This document shows positions 9,325 to 18,455 of a stretch of DNA of 64,000 bases, piece after piece. The DNA comes from Sphingomonas sp. S1-29 (lineage in GTDB: Bacteria > Pseudomonadota > Alphaproteobacteria > Sphingomonadales > Sphingomonadaceae), in the NCBI RefSeq assembly GCF_026167545.1, contig NZ_CP110678.1, forward strand, positions 1,113,501 to 1,177,500, read 5' to 3'. The notes beneath the pieces are model-generated. The model made no database searches. It saw only the letters and a program-made list of their open reading frames with translations, and had not been told where the DNA came from. A program made the translations under genes and the position numbers. Position 1 is the stretch's first letter. Each line of letters opens with the position of its first letter.

Positions 9325-10905
9325 TTAGCGGGTTCCCTCCATCCCCGGCCCCGCGTTCGCCGATGCGGCATAGCCCGGCGCGACGCGCATCGGCCCCGCC
9401 TGTTCGAACGCATAGCCCGTATTGAGCAACAGCCCCTCGGTCAGCGCGGTCGAGAAGAAGGACAGGCCGACCGGCAGGCCATCGACCAGCCCCATCGGCA
9501 CCGTCAGATGCGGATAGCCCGAGATCGCGGGGAGCGCGCTCGCCGAGGGGCCGCTGAACTGGTCACCATGGACCGGATCGGACAGCCAGGGCGCGCCATA
9601 GCTCGGCGCGACGATCAGCCGGACATCGCCGGCCTTTAGCATCCCGTCGATCGCCGCGCGTGCGAGCCCGAGCGACTTGGCGCGCGCCGCCTTGTATTTG
9701 GGGTCGTCGACCCCGCCGGTCGCCTGCGCCTGTTCAAAGATTTCCTGCGCGAAGAACGGCATTTCGGCCGCCGCATTCGCCTGGTTGAACGCGATCACTT
9801 CGGCGAGTGTCCGTGTCTTCACGCTGGCGGGAGTCGTCGCGAGATAGGCGTTGAGATCGCTCTTGAGCTCCATCTTGAGCACGTCGAATTCGGCGGCGCC
9901 CATGCCTTCGGTATCGGGCCGCTTGAGATCGACCAGCACCGCGCCCTGCGCCTTGAGCAGCGCGAGCGACGCATCGAAGCGCGCCGCCAGGTCGCCCGAC
10001 ATTTCGGGGCGCAGCACGCCGATCCGCAGCCCCTTGACGATGCTGGCATCGAGCGCCGCGGCATAATCGCGGCGGTGGCGATCGGCATCCTTGGTCACCG
10101 CATCGGCGGCGTCGCTGCCGATCATCGCCGAGAAGAGCGCGGCGGCGTCGCGCACGCTGCGCGCCATCGGCCCGGCGGTATCCTGGCTATGGCTGATCGG
10201 CACGACATGGGTGCGGCTGACGAGGCCGATCGTCGGCTTCAGCCCGACCAGCCCGTTCATCGCCGCGGGGCATACGACCGACCCATCGGTCTCGGTCCCC
10301 ACCCCGACCACCGCGAGGCTGGCGGCGATCGCGGCGCCGGTGCCGCTCGACGAGCCGCACGACGAACGATCGAGCGCATAGGGGTTGCGCACCAGCCCGC
10401 CGACCGCGCTCCACCCGCTCATCGAATTCGACGAGCGGATATTCGCCCATTCGGAGAGGTTGGTCTTGCCGAGGATCACCGCGCCGGCAGCGCGCAGCCG
10501 GGTGACGAGCGGCGCGTCGCGGCGGGTGAAATTGTCCTTGAGCGCCAGGCTGCCCGCGGTCGTCGCGTTCTCGACGGTCTCGATATTGTCCTTCAGCAGC
10601 ACCGGCACGCCGTGCAGCGGTCCGCGCACCCGCCCCGCCTTGCGCTCGGCGTCGAGCGCGCGTGCTTGCGCGACGGCTTCGGGGTTGAGCGCGATGACGC
10701 TGCGCAGCGTCGGCCCCTTGCGATCGATCGCCGCGATCCGCGCGAGATAGGCGCGGGTCAGCCGCTCGCTGGTGGTCCGCTTGGCGGTCATGTTGGCCTG
10801 CACCGCCGCGACACTCGTGTCTTCGATCGCGGCGCGCTGCGCCATCGCCGGCTGCGCCGCCGCCGTCATCGCCACTACCGCCGCCGTCGCCATCCATTGC
10901 CGCAT
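9325..10905 (-). CDS. secreted amidase, amidase-signature family
   Basis: An amidase-signature enzyme that hydrolyses carboxamides with a Ser-cisSer-Lys triad. The lysine is in PVLLKDNIE and the glycine/serine-rich signature is present as CGSSSGTGAAIA, with GTETDGSV after it. A signal peptide (MRQWMATAAVVAMTAAAQPAMAQ) predicts export to the periplasm. Length of 526 residues agrees with exported amidases. The natural substrate is not readable; the family includes peptide amidases and 6-aminohexanoate-cyclic-dimer hydrolases. Confidence 0.92.
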   Translation of the reverse strand: MRQWMATAAVVAMTAAAQPAMAQRAAIEDTSVAAVQANMTAKRTTSERLTRAYLARIAAIDRKGPTLRSVIALNPEAVAQARALDAERKAGRVRGPLHGVPVLLKDNIETVENATTAGSLALKDNFTRRDAPLVTRLRAAGAVILGKTNLSEWANIRSSNSMSGWSAVGGLVRNPYALDRSSCGSSSGTGAAIAASLAVVGVGTETDGSVVCPAAMNGLVGLKPTIGLVSRTHVVPISHSQDTAGPMARSVRDAAALFSAMIGSDAADAVTKDADRHRRDYAAALDASIVKGLRIGVLRPEMSGDLAARFDASLALLKAQGAVLVDLKRPDTEGMGAAEFDVLKMELKSDLNAYLATTPASVKTRTLAEVIAFNQANAAAEMPFFAQEIFEQAQATGGVDDPKYKAARAKSLGLARAAIDGMLKAGDVRLIVAPSYGAPWLSDPVHGDQFSGPSASALPAISGYPHLTVPMGLVDGLPVGLSFFSTALTEGLLLNTGYAFEQAGPMRVAPGYAASANAGPGMEGTR

Positions 10906-11345
10906 CTAAAACCCCCTGATGTCATCATGAATAAGTGCCGCTCGTGCCCGCTTGGGACGCCCGGTCGGCGATCAGGGTTGGCTGGCGGCGTAGGCGTTGG
11001 CAACCCCGCCGTTCCGCCATGTCCGATTCGCTGGCCCAATCCTCGTCGAGCGCAGCGCCGGGACCGCGATGGGGAATGCGATGATGACCGATTCGCGGGT
11101 CGGAAGGCTACAAAAGCTACACTACGTACCCCCCAAAAATGCCCATTGGCGCCCGATCCGGATACGACGCGCGAGAGCAAGCGCTGGCGTGGCCGAACGT
11201 CGGGGTGCGGGCGACTAAAAAAGGCATATCGCTGCATATCGCAACGACCTGTCTGTAGGACAGCCCCTTGCGCCGTTGCCGCCCCAAGCGCTTTGGCGAT
11301 CGCGCATATGTGGCTAGCGTAGCGCCATCGGGGCGGGAGATTGGC
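10906..11345. other. intergenic stretch without a recognised gene
   Basis: These 440 bases separate the amidase from the racemase. Short open frames exist on both strands but their translations are arginine-rich and resemble no family. No tRNA, terminator or clear promoter was recognised. A run of eight purines (ACTAAAAAAGG) near 11,215 and repeated GCATATCG at 11,224-11,240 are the only notable features. Confidence 0.5.
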
Positions 11346-12050
11346 GTGCGGACGATCGGACTGATCGGCGGGATGAGCTGGGAAAGCTCAGCGCACTATT
11401 ACCGGATCATCAACCAGGCGGTGCGCGCGCGACTGGGCGGCGGCCATTCGGCGCGCTGCCTGCTGCTGTCGGTCGATTTCGCCGAGATCGCCGCGGGGCA
11501 GGCCGCGGGCGATTGGGACGGGCTGACCGCAACGATGATCGACGCCGCGCGCCGGCTCGAACGCGGGGGCGCCGAGATGGTGCTGATCTGCACCAACACG
11601 ATGCATTTGATGGCCGATGAGGTCGCGGCCAGCGTCGCGATCCCGTTGCTGCACATCGGCGATGCCGCGGGTGCCGCGATCGTCGCGGCGGGGCACCGGC
11701 GGGTGGGGCTGCTGGGTACCGCCTTCACGATGGAGCGCGACTTCTATCGCGGGCGGCTCGCCGATCGCTTCGGGCTCGACGTGATCGTCCCCGAGGCCGA
11801 GGATCGCGCCGAAGTCCACCGGATCATCTATGACGAGCTGGTGCAGGGGCAGGTTTCAGCGGCATCGCGCGAGGTCTATCGCGGGGTGATCGCGCGGCTG
11901 GTCGATCACGGTGCCGAGGCGATCATCCTCGGCTGTACCGAGATCATGTTGCTGGTGGGCGCGGCCGACAGCGCGGTGCCGTTGTTCGATACTACTGATC
12001 TGCATGCGCTTGCGGCGGTCGATGCGGCGTTGGCGGGCTCGGCGGCGTGA
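11346..12050 (+). CDS. aspartate/glutamate racemase family protein
   Basis: A cofactor-independent amino acid racemase (Asp/Glu/hydantoin racemase superfamily, YgeA-like). Two cysteines act as the acid/base pair: one in LICTNTMH and one in ILGCTEIM. The N-terminus IGLIGGMSWESS is the usual substrate loop. The start is a GTG at 11346 with a good GGGAG ribosome site; the frame is open for 26 further codons upstream without recognisable protein. 234 residues, full length. The amino acid substrate is not certain, aspartate or a broad range being most likely. Confidence 0.9.
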   Translation: MRTIGLIGGMSWESSAHYYRIINQAVRARLGGGHSARCLLLSVDFAEIAAGQAAGDWDGLTATMIDAARRLERGGAEMVLICTNTMHLMADEVAASVAIPLLHIGDAAGAAIVAAGHRRVGLLGTAFTMERDFYRGRLADRFGLDVIVPEAEDRAEVHRIIYDELVQGQVSAASREVYRGVIARLVDHGAEAIILGCTEIMLLVGAADSAVPLFDTTDLHALAAVDAALAGSAA

Positions 12051-12065
12051 GAGCTTTACCCTGAT

Positions 12066-12164
12066 CCGTTCGCGATGAGCTTGTCGAAGGGCCGTTCTGC
12101 TGCGTGCCGCGGTTCTTGCGGCGCGAAGAAAGAACAGTGCTTCGACAGGCTCAGCACGAACGGG
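12066..12164. repeat. REP-like palindromic repeat, copy 3
   Basis: Arms at 12066-12098 (CCGTTCGCGATGAGCTTGTC...) and 12131-12164 (AGAACAGTGCTTCGACAGGC...) are imperfect complements with a GC-rich loop. A further half-unit, TTCGCTCGAAACGAACGGGG, lies at about 12235-12254. It separates the convergent racemase and ygfZ genes. Confidence 0.8.
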
Positions 12165-12260
12165 GAAAGGGCGGATCGGCCTGACGTCATCCCGGTCTAG
12201 TAAATCCGGTCCGCGCCCAGCGACGGTTTGTCGACTTCGCTCGAAACGAACGGGGGTTGG

Positions 12261-12995
12261 TTAGCTTTCCTCGACCCAATTGGGCAACTTGGCATCGCCT
12301 AGTGCATCGAGCCGGCGCAGCTCGACCATCACTCCTAGGTCGGGATAGCTTACCCGTGTGCGCGCGCCGGGTTCGGCCAGCGGGGTGACCAGCAACCGGC
12401 GCGACACCTTGGCGCGGTGGTGCATCCGCGCGGTGTTTTCCTGGCCGACATAGCAGCCCTTGGTAAAGCTCACCCCATTGAGCTCGCGCGCATTCGCCTC
12501 GAGCCAGAGCGTTGCGTCCTGCCCGAGTTCCTCGGCGCCCTCGACCACCCCGAGCGCCAGGCGATGCGCGCGCCAAGCGGGGCTCGCGTCCTCGCCGGTC
12601 GGGGCGCCGAGCCAGCGCCAGCCCAGCTTCGGGTGCCGCGGATCGGCCGCCGCATCGGCAGCGGGCGCCAGCGACCAATGGACTCCGAGCGCGGGATCGC
12701 GCGCGATCACGATCGCGCGGCGCAGCCGGTACAGCGACAGCCGGCGCACCAGCGCGTCGGCCTGCGCCGCCTCGCAATCGATCAGCACATCGTCGCCATC
12801 GGCCCAGAGCAGGAAATCGAACAGCGCCTTGCCCTGCGGCGTCAGCAGCCCCGACCATTGCGGCGCGCCGGGTGCGACCGCCGCCAGATCCTGCGTCACC
12901 AGCCCCTGGAGGAACCCGCGCACATCCTCCCCCGAAAGGCGAAGGACCGCGCGATCGGCGAGATGGGTGGCGTCGGGATGGGTGGCATCGCTCAT
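12261..12995 (-). CDS. ygfZ: YgfZ/GcvT-like folate-binding protein
   Basis: A tetrahydrofolate-binding protein related to the glycine-cleavage T-protein; YgfZ/IBA57 proteins assist maturation or repair of iron-sulfur enzymes. The diagnostic motif KGCYVGQE is present, with the conserved cysteine, followed by ARMHHRAKVSRRLL. The N-terminus has the RLSGEDVRGFLQGLVTQDL segment of the family. The ATG at 12995 (MSDATHP) is preferred over a longer frame. 244 residues. It is divergent from the dihydroorotase gene with 44 bases between starts, so promoters must be compact. Confidence 0.92.
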   Translation of the reverse strand: MSDATHPDATHLADRAVLRLSGEDVRGFLQGLVTQDLAAVAPGAPQWSGLLTPQGKALFDFLLWADGDDVLIDCEAAQADALVRRLSLYRLRRAIVIARDPALGVHWSLAPAADAAADPRHPKLGWRWLGAPTGEDASPAWRAHRLALGVVEGAEELGQDATLWLEANARELNGVSFTKGCYVGQENTARMHHRAKVSRRLLVTPLAEPGARTRVSYPDLGVMVELRRLDALGDAKLPNWVEES

Positions 12996-13039
12996 GCGCA
13001 GCAAGTAAGACGTGGCGACCCAGTACGAAAGAGGCAGCG

Positions 13040-14374
13040 ATGGCAACCCATGATCTGAAGCTTACCGGCGGCACCGTCCATCTGCCCGACGGCCCGGTGC
13101 AAACCACCGTCTATGCGCGCGGCGGCCGGATCGCCGCGATCGGCGGGTTCGCCGATGCCGAGCAGACGATCGACTGCACCGGGCTCGACATCCTGCCGGG
13201 GGTGATCGACACCCAGGTGCATTTTCGCGAGCCAGGGCTCGAGCACAAGGAAGACCTTGAAAGCGGCAGCCGCGCCGCGGTGATGGGCGGCGTCGTCGCG
13301 GTGTTCGAAATGCCCAACACCAAGCCCAATACCGACAGCGCCGAGGCGATCGCCGACAAGCTGGCGCGCGCCAAGGACCGGATGTGGTGCGACCACGCCT
13401 TCTATGTCGGCGCGACCGGCGCCAATGCCGAGCATCTGGGCGAGCTCGAGCGGCTGCCGGGGACCGCGGGGGTCAAGATCTTCATGGGCTCATCGACCGG
13501 CGACCTGCTGGTGGCGGATGACGAGGTGCTCGCGCGGGTGCTGCGATCGGGGCGTCGCCGCGTCGCGATCCATGCCGAGGACGAAGCGCGGATGAACGCG
13601 CGTGCCGGGGAGTTCCGGATCGACGGCGACGTCGCCTCGCACCCGATCTGGCGCGACGACGAAAGCGCGTTGCTCGCGACGCGCCGCATCCTGGGGCTGG
13701 CGCGGGCGGCGGGGCGGCGTATCCATGTGCTCCACGTCTCGACCCCCGCCGAGCTCGAATTGCTCGCGCAGCACAAGGACATCGCTAGCTGCGAGGTCAC
13801 CCCGCAGCATCTCACGCTGGCGGGCGAGGATGCCTATCGCGACCTTGGCACCCATGCGCAGATGAACCCGCCGATCCGATCGGCGGTGCATCGCGACGGG
13901 CTGTGGCACTGGATGGGCCAGGGCGTGCCCGACGTCATCGGCTCGGATCACGCGCCGCACACGCTCGCCGAAAAGGCGGCGCCCTACCCCGCTAGCCCGA
14001 GCGGCATGCCGGGGGTGCAGACGCTGCTGCCGCTGATGCTCGATCACGTCGCGGCGGGGCGGATGACGCTGCAGCGGCTGATCGACCTCACCAGCGCAGG
14101 CGCGCAGCGGATCTTCAACATCGCGGGCAAGGGGCGGATCGCGATCGGCTATGACGCCGACTTCACCGTCGTCGATCTCAAGCGCCGCTGGACGATCGAG
14201 GGCGCATGGCTGCAGTCGCGCAGTGGCTGGTCGCCGTTCGAAGGGCGCGAGCTGACGGGCAAGCCGATCGGGACGATCGTGCGCGGGCGGGCCGCGATGT
14301 GGGAGGACGAGCTGGTGGGGGCGGCTGCGGGCGCGCCGATCCGGTTCGAATCGACGGTGTTCGAGCGGGGGTGA
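13040..14374 (+). CDS. pyrC: dihydroorotase
   Basis: Dihydroorotase cyclises N-carbamoyl-aspartate to dihydroorotate in pyrimidine synthesis. It belongs to the amidohydrolase superfamily: the metal site has QVHFREPG (the first position of the usual HxH is Gln), VGATGAN, the HAED histidine, HVLHVST and the catalytic GSDHAPH. A GAGGCAGCG ribosome site precedes the ATG. At 444 residues it is the class I type. Loss of one metal-ligand histidine in the HxH motif (QVH) is visible, but this form appears common in related proteins; allantoinase is the main alternative name. Confidence 0.9.
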   Translation: MATHDLKLTGGTVHLPDGPVQTTVYARGGRIAAIGGFADAEQTIDCTGLDILPGVIDTQVHFREPGLEHKEDLESGSRAAVMGGVVAVFEMPNTKPNTDSAEAIADKLARAKDRMWCDHAFYVGATGANAEHLGELERLPGTAGVKIFMGSSTGDLLVADDEVLARVLRSGRRRVAIHAEDEARMNARAGEFRIDGDVASHPIWRDDESALLATRRILGLARAAGRRIHVLHVSTPAELELLAQHKDIASCEVTPQHLTLAGEDAYRDLGTHAQMNPPIRSAVHRDGLWHWMGQGVPDVIGSDHAPHTLAEKAAPYPASPSGMPGVQTLLPLMLDHVAAGRMTLQRLIDLTSAGAQRIFNIAGKGRIAIGYDADFTVVDLKRRWTIEGAWLQSRSGWSPFEGRELTGKPIGTIVRGRAAMWEDELVGAAAGAPIRFESTVFERG

Positions 14375-14494
14375 GCGGGCGGCGATAAGTGGGCGGCGCG
14401 TCACCGGCAAAGCCCGTGACGTCGGTCGGGGGCTTTGCCCCCGCCGGCCGAGCTTGCGCGAGTCAGGCGGGCGTAGCCGCCTGCCGCGCTTCGC

Positions 14495-15265
14495 TTAGAA
14501 CGGCAGCCACTCGGCCTTCTCGCTGAAGCTCATATAGCCGATATTGGCGCCCAGCCGGTAGCCGACGCCGACGCGGATCGGGATCAGCACCACGTCGCCG
14601 CGGCGCATATAGGTCGCCGCGAACCCGCCGATGAAATAGGCGCGCCCCTCGGCCGAGGGGAAACGGCGGTACAATTCCTGCGAATCATAGAGGTTGTAGA
14701 CCAGCACGAACACCTTGGTGGCATCGCCGCCGGCGTCGAAGCCGATCGAGGGCCCGGTCCAATAGACCGGGCGCTGGCCCTCGACCTTGTGCGTCATCAC
14801 CCCCGATCCGTAGCGCACGCCGACGACGAACGCGCCCGCGGCTTCGCGCCCGGCGATATAGGCGTTGGGCCGCCCTTGTTCGGACAGGATCTTCTCGAGC
14901 AGGCCGGCCAATTCGGCGGCACCTTTGCCGAAGACGCCCTCGGCCGCGGCCATTAGGTCTTCGCGTGCATAGGTTTCCGATGCCACCGTCGTCTGTTCGG
15001 CGGCGATCGGCGGCAGTGGCGCGGTACTCATTGGCGTGACCGGCGCGGCGGCGGGCATCCCCGGCTGCGCGGCGCGCTCATCGGGGGTGAGCGGGTCGAG
15101 CTGTTCCTCGACCTGCGCGGGCGGCGAATAGGCAGGTGGCGGCCCCGACAGATCGCGGTCGATCGCCTCATTGGGGTCGATCGTCCGCACCTGCGCGGTC
15201 GCCATCGCGGGCGCGGCCACCAGCGCCACCCCGATCGCGGCGCGCTTGATCCACTGGCTACGCAT
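14495..15265 (-). CDS. eipA: DUF1134/EipA family envelope protein
   Basis: An exported protein of the DUF1134 family; the Brucella member EipA is a periplasmic protein needed for envelope integrity. The N-terminus (MRSQWIKRAAIGVALVAAPA, cleavage after ATA) is a signal peptide, followed by a Pro-rich linker (about residues 40-90). The conserved domain covers the C-terminal 160 residues, with YGSGVMTHK, TGPSIGFDAGGDATKVF and VGVGYRLGANIGYM. The start at 15265 places the signal peptide at the very N-terminus; the frame opens 11 codons earlier. Monocistronic by spacing. Confidence 0.9.
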   Translation of the reverse strand: MRSQWIKRAAIGVALVAAPAMATAQVRTIDPNEAIDRDLSGPPPAYSPPAQVEEQLDPLTPDERAAQPGMPAAAPVTPMSTAPLPPIAAEQTTVASETYAREDLMAAAEGVFGKGAAELAGLLEKILSEQGRPNAYIAGREAAGAFVVGVRYGSGVMTHKVEGQRPVYWTGPSIGFDAGGDATKVFVLVYNLYDSQELYRRFPSAEGRAYFIGGFAATYMRRGDVVLIPIRVGVGYRLGANIGYMSFSEKAEWLPF

Positions 15266-15426
15266 CGTCACTTCCCCCACATCGTCATGGGTAACCATAC
15301 AACTGCACAGGCTTTCGCTGCAATGAACCGGCGACGATGCGAGTCGATTTAGCGTTCGGCCGCACGATATGCGCTGTTGATCGACGCCGCATCGCTCGGT
15401 ATAGCCCGCCGCTCAGCGCCGTGTCC

Positions 15427-15518
15427 GGAGACGTGGGTGAGTGGCTGAAACCAGCGGTTTGCTAAACCGCCGTGCTGAGTAATCGGCACCGACGGTTCGA
15501 ATCCGTCCGTCTCCGCCA
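15427..15518 (+). tRNA. tRNA-Ser (anticodon GCU)
   Basis: The acceptor stem GGAGACG pairs with CGTCTCC, followed by discriminator G and an encoded CCA. The anticodon arm GCGGT-TTGCTAA-ACCGC gives anticodon GCT. A long variable arm (GTGCTGAGTAATCGGCAC) and the T arm with GGTTCGAATCC fit a class II serine tRNA of 92 nt. Its 3' end is the left attachment site of the island. Confidence 0.97.
15505..15518 (+). other. attL of the genomic island (3' end of tRNA-Ser)
   Basis: The 14 bases GTCCGTCTCCGCCA at the tRNA 3' end recur in the same orientation at 56556-56569. Insertion into a tRNA 3' end with such a short identity is the habit of P4-type integrases, and one lies next to the other copy. Confidence 0.8.
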
Positions 15519-15764
15519 TAACGTGCTGTTTTCTCAGCACTTTATTGCTTTTTAAAGCGCCCTGCCCACTCTGATGCCCATTATCGGCGCGGCTTTAGAC
15601 GGTCGACTGCGAACGATTGCGCATAAGCCGTGAAAAGTCATGCGCTCTGAAACCAGCGCCCTCTTGGTGCGGCGCCGTCGCTGGAATTTTGCGCTATCGT
15701 GGCGGCGGCGAAGGGTGCCGAAAAAGGCCTGACGACGGGCTTCGAAAGGCGCGTCAAAGATAAT

Positions 15765-15779
15765 GTTCTTTAAATGTTC
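15765..15779 (+). promoter_or_regulatory. LexA (SOS) box upstream of umuDC
   Basis: GTTC-TTTAAAT-GTTC fits the direct-repeat LexA box of Alphaproteobacteria (GTTC-N7-GTTC) exactly. It lies 45 bases before the umuD ATG, where it would block the promoter until SOS induction. Confidence 0.8.
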
Positions 15780-15823
15780 CAAGTCGCGCTAAATGCGCAG
15801 ACCGCCGATTCGGATCGAGGTCT

Positions 15824-16249
15824 ATGCGCACTGTCATGCTTCACGACGTTCCTTTCGAGCTCCTTCCTCAGGAGGTGCCATTCTTCCTTGCCCGAACGCC
15901 TGCCGGATTCCCGTCGCCGGCGCAGGACGACATGGAAGAACCGATCGACCTGGGCGCCTATCTCGTCGAGCACCCGGCAGCGAGCTACATCATGCGCGTC
16001 GATGGCGGATCCATGGCGGGCGCCGGGATAAACGATGGCGACCTGATCGTCGTCAACCGCGCAAAGCGCCCGAAGGTGGGCGCCATCGTTGTCGCACTGG
16101 TGCATGGCGATCGCACCTTGAAGCGACTGAAGCAGATGGACGGTCGCCACTGGCTCGTACCGGAGGCCGAGGGGTTCCCGCACATTCTGGTCGACGAATA
16201 TGTCGAGATTTGGGGCGTGGTCGTTGGGGTGGCTCGCAAGGTGTCATGA
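15824..16249 (+). CDS. umuD: UmuD-like S24 protease, polymerase V subunit
   Basis: A LexA-like serine peptidase that self-cleaves on contact with RecA filaments; the trimmed dimer joins UmuC as the error-prone polymerase V. The probable cleavage bond is Ala27-Gly28 (TPAGFP). The catalytic Ser63 (GGSMAGAG) and Lys100 (RTLKRLK) are 37 residues apart, as in E. coli UmuD. Length 141 fits. The start has GAGG upstream. The stop overlaps the umuC start as ATGA. Expression should be SOS-controlled by the LexA box 45 bases upstream. Confidence 0.93.
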   Translation: MRTVMLHDVPFELLPQEVPFFLARTPAGFPSPAQDDMEEPIDLGAYLVEHPAASYIMRVDGGSMAGAGINDGDLIVVNRAKRPKVGAIVVALVHGDRTLKRLKQMDGRHWLVPEAEGFPHILVDEYVEIWGVVVGVARKVS

Positions 16250-17514
16250 CAACGCCGATCGCGCTGATCGACTGCAACAACTACTACGTCAGCTGCGAGC
16301 GTGCTTTCGATTCGAGCCTGCTGGGCGTGCCGGTCATCGTGCTGTCGAACAACGATGGCTGCGCGATCGCGCGGTCGGCGGAAGCAAAGGCGCTGGGCAT
16401 CAAGATGGGCGATCCGGCGCATCACCTGCGCGACCTGATCCGGCAGCACGGCATCCAGGTTAGATCGTCGAACTACACGCTGTACGGCGATATGCAGCGG
16501 CGGGTGGTCGCCGCCTGCCAAGCGTTCGCACGCGACTTCGAAATATACTCGATCGACGAGACGTTTCTTGATCTCGCCGGGTTCGAAGATCGCGACCTGG
16601 TCGAACACGCGCATGCGCTGCGGCGTCAGGTCCAGCGGTGGACGACGATACCGACCTGTGTGGGGATTGCCGACACCAAGACGCTGGCCAAGCTGGCGAA
16701 CGCGGTGGCGAAGAAGAACGTTGCTTTCGACGGCGTGGCGGATCTTCGCCTTCCCGACATTCGGCACGAGGTAATGCAGCAGTTCCCCGTCGGGGACGTT
16801 TGGGGCGTGGGCGGGGCTACCGCGCGGAAGCTGACCGATCTGGGCATCCATACCGCGGGCGCGCTGCGCGACATGCCGATGAAGCAGGCGCGCTCAGTGG
16901 GCACCGTCGTGCTCGAGCGGTTGGTGGCAGAACTGCGCGGGGTGCCGTCCGACGCCGTCGAGATAATCACGCCCCAGCGAAAGGGCATGGCGATAACCCG
17001 ATCGTTCGGCACACCGGTGACCGACTTCGACGGGATGATGGGGGCGCTTTCGCAATATGCTATGCGAGCGGGCGAAAAGCTGCGCAAGCACGGATTGGTC
17101 GCGGCGTGCTTTACTGCCTTCTTCCATACCAACCGTCATAAGCCTGATCGGCCGCAATACTCGGCATCCCGTTCGACCACGCTGCACCCCATGACCAGCG
17201 ACAGCCTTGAGCTTATCGCCGCCGCCCGCCTGTGCGCGGCGCGTGCCTGGCGCGAAGGCTACGCATACACCAAGGCGGGCATCATGCTTGACGATCTGCT
17301 ACCGGCAGACATGCGACCGCGCACCCTGTTCGAAGACGACACCGAGCGCCGCGACCGGCTGATGCGAGCGCTCGACGAGGTAAATGGCCGCTTCGGCAAG
17401 TTCGCTGCGGTGACAGCGTCGCAGGGCTTCAAGCGCCAATGGCGGCTGCGATCGGAAATGCGATCGCCGGCATGGACCACGCGGATCGACGAGGTTCCGC
17501 GCGTCAAAGCCTGA
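16246..17514 (+). CDS. umuC: UmuC-like Y-family DNA polymerase
   Basis: The catalytic subunit of a polymerase V-type translesion polymerase. Palm residues are visible: [13 protein letters not shown] with the first metal-binding Asp, and SIDETF with the Asp-Glu pair. The region [14 protein letters not shown] is the helix-hairpin-helix thumb, followed by the little-finger domain and the UmuC-type C-terminal tail. The length of 422 residues equals the usual size. It starts inside the umuD stop codon, so both are made together. Island-borne umuDC copies are common on mobile elements. Confidence 0.95.
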   Translation: MTTPIALIDCNNYYVSCERAFDSSLLGVPVIVLSNNDGCAIARSAEAKALGIKMGDPAHHLRDLIRQHGIQVRSSNYTLYGDMQRRVVAACQAFARDFEIYSIDETFLDLAGFEDRDLVEHAHALRRQVQRWTTIPTCVGIADTKTLAKLANAVAKKNVAFDGVADLRLPDIRHEVMQQFPVGDVWGVGGATARKLTDLGIHTAGALRDMPMKQARSVGTVVLERLVAELRGVPSDAVEIITPQRKGMAITRSFGTPVTDFDGMMGALSQYAMRAGEKLRKHGLVAACFTAFFHTNRHKPDRPQYSASRSTTLHPMTSDSLELIAAARLCAARAWREGYAYTKAGIMLDDLLPADMRPRTLFEDDTERRDRLMRALDEVNGRFGKFAAVTASQGFKRQWRLRSEMRSPAWTTRIDEVPRVKA

Positions 17515-17574
17515 TCGAGCGTGCGGCGTCACCGGTGCCGAACGGTACTCCCATTTTCGAACTGTGAGAATTGA

Positions 17575-18009
17575 ATGATCCTGCCCCTGTTATTGCTGGC
17601 GTCGATGCAGGTCGAACCGGCGGGCGTAACATTCACCTGTACCCCGGTGCGTGTCTGGGATGGCGATGGCCCACTTTGGTGCGCCGAAGGTCCGCGTATT
17701 CGCCTTGCGGGCATTGCCGCGCGAGAGATGGATGGAAGCTGTCGACCAAATCACCCATGCCCGCGGGCGTCGGCGGAAGCGGCGCGCGACGCCTTGGTAC
17801 GGCTGGTCGGTCGTTCGGTAGGACGTTCCCCGCAAGGTCATGTGTTGGTCGCCGGGCCAGCGCTGACGTGTCAGTCGCTCGGGAACGGTAAGGGCAGCCG
17901 CACGGCAGCCTGGTGTCGCGGGCCGCGGGTCGGCGACCTGTCTTGCGCCATGGTGGCAAGCGGAACAGCGGTGCGATGGGCTCGCTACTGGCGCCACCAC
18001 CGGTGCTGA
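17575..18009 (+). CDS. thermonuclease-like (SNase-like) secreted protein
   Basis: A 144-residue protein with a hydrophobic N-terminus (MILPLLLLASMQ) that may be a short signal peptide. The segment FTCTPVRVWDGDGPLWC followed by RIRLAGIAAREMDGSC resembles the start of staphylococcal-nuclease-like domains, where V.DGDT and IRLxGIDAPE hold metal-binding and catalytic residues. Here the acidic pattern is altered (AARE in place of DAPE). Six or more cysteines suggest disulfides outside the cytoplasm. It follows umuC after 60 bases but its frame and spacing do not prove an operon. Catalytic activity is uncertain. Confidence 0.7.
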   Translation: MILPLLLLASMQVEPAGVTFTCTPVRVWDGDGPLWCAEGPRIRLAGIAAREMDGSCRPNHPCPRASAEAARDALVRLVGRSVGRSPQGHVLVAGPALTCQSLGNGKGSRTAAWCRGPRVGDLSCAMVASGTAVRWARYWRHHRC

Positions 18010-18060
18010 ACTCGGTGATGCCGACTTCACGAGGGCAGCTTCGCGACGTAGGCTGGCCGG

Positions 18061-18246
18061 ATGACAACTCATGATCTGACGCCCGCTCTCGAGCGCGCCG
18101 CAAAATTCGCTGCGACACTGGATGCTACCGATGTGATCGACGATCGAAGCGGATTTAGCGTTGCCGACCTGAGAGCAATCATGGTCGCCGCCGAACCGGA
18201 AACGATCGAGGACCAGCTGAACGAGAAGCTCGGCGACGTGGCCTGA
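18061..18246 (+). CDS. small hypothetical protein
   Basis: A 61-residue acidic protein with no recognised domain. It is predicted to be helical and soluble. Its TGA overlaps the ATG of the next small gene (TGATG), which supports both being real and co-translated. Small pairs of this kind are common on sphingomonad plasmids and islands. Confidence 0.6.
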   Translation: MTTHDLTPALERAAKFAATLDATDVIDDRSGFSVADLRAIMVAAEPETIEDQLNEKLGDVA

Positions 18247-18431
18247 TGACGCCCGAAGTCGAACGCTGGGCGGAAGCCCTGCATGTCGAGCGCGTACACG
18301 GCACCAAAGCCCCAACGGTTATAGCCGAGCAAATGTCTGCACTGGCGCTGGCGGGTGACGAAGCAGGCGTGCGGAGGTGGAAAGCGATCGCGGAACGATA
18401 TGACCAACTGCAAACCGGGCGACCGCAGTAG
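18246..18431 (+). CDS. small DUF6961-like hypothetical protein
   Basis: 61 residues beginning MTPEVERWAEALHVERVHG. The pattern (WAEAL..ERVHG..AP..IAEQ...LAL.GDEAG...W..IA.R) resembles the DUF6961 family of short proteins found on mobile DNA of sphingomonads. No function is known. It starts on the last base of the preceding stop codon. Confidence 0.65.
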   Translation: MTPEVERWAEALHVERVHGTKAPTVIAEQMSALALAGDEAGVRRWKAIAERYDQLQTGRPQ

Positions 18432-18455
18432 CCGAGCGCACGGTCACAAGCTTTC

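Noticed and set aside
15552..15782. 76-residue minus-strand frame between tRNA-Ser and umuD
   Set aside because: It begins inside the LexA box region, is arginine-rich and has no ribosome site or family. Its start codon would overlap the operator of umuDC.
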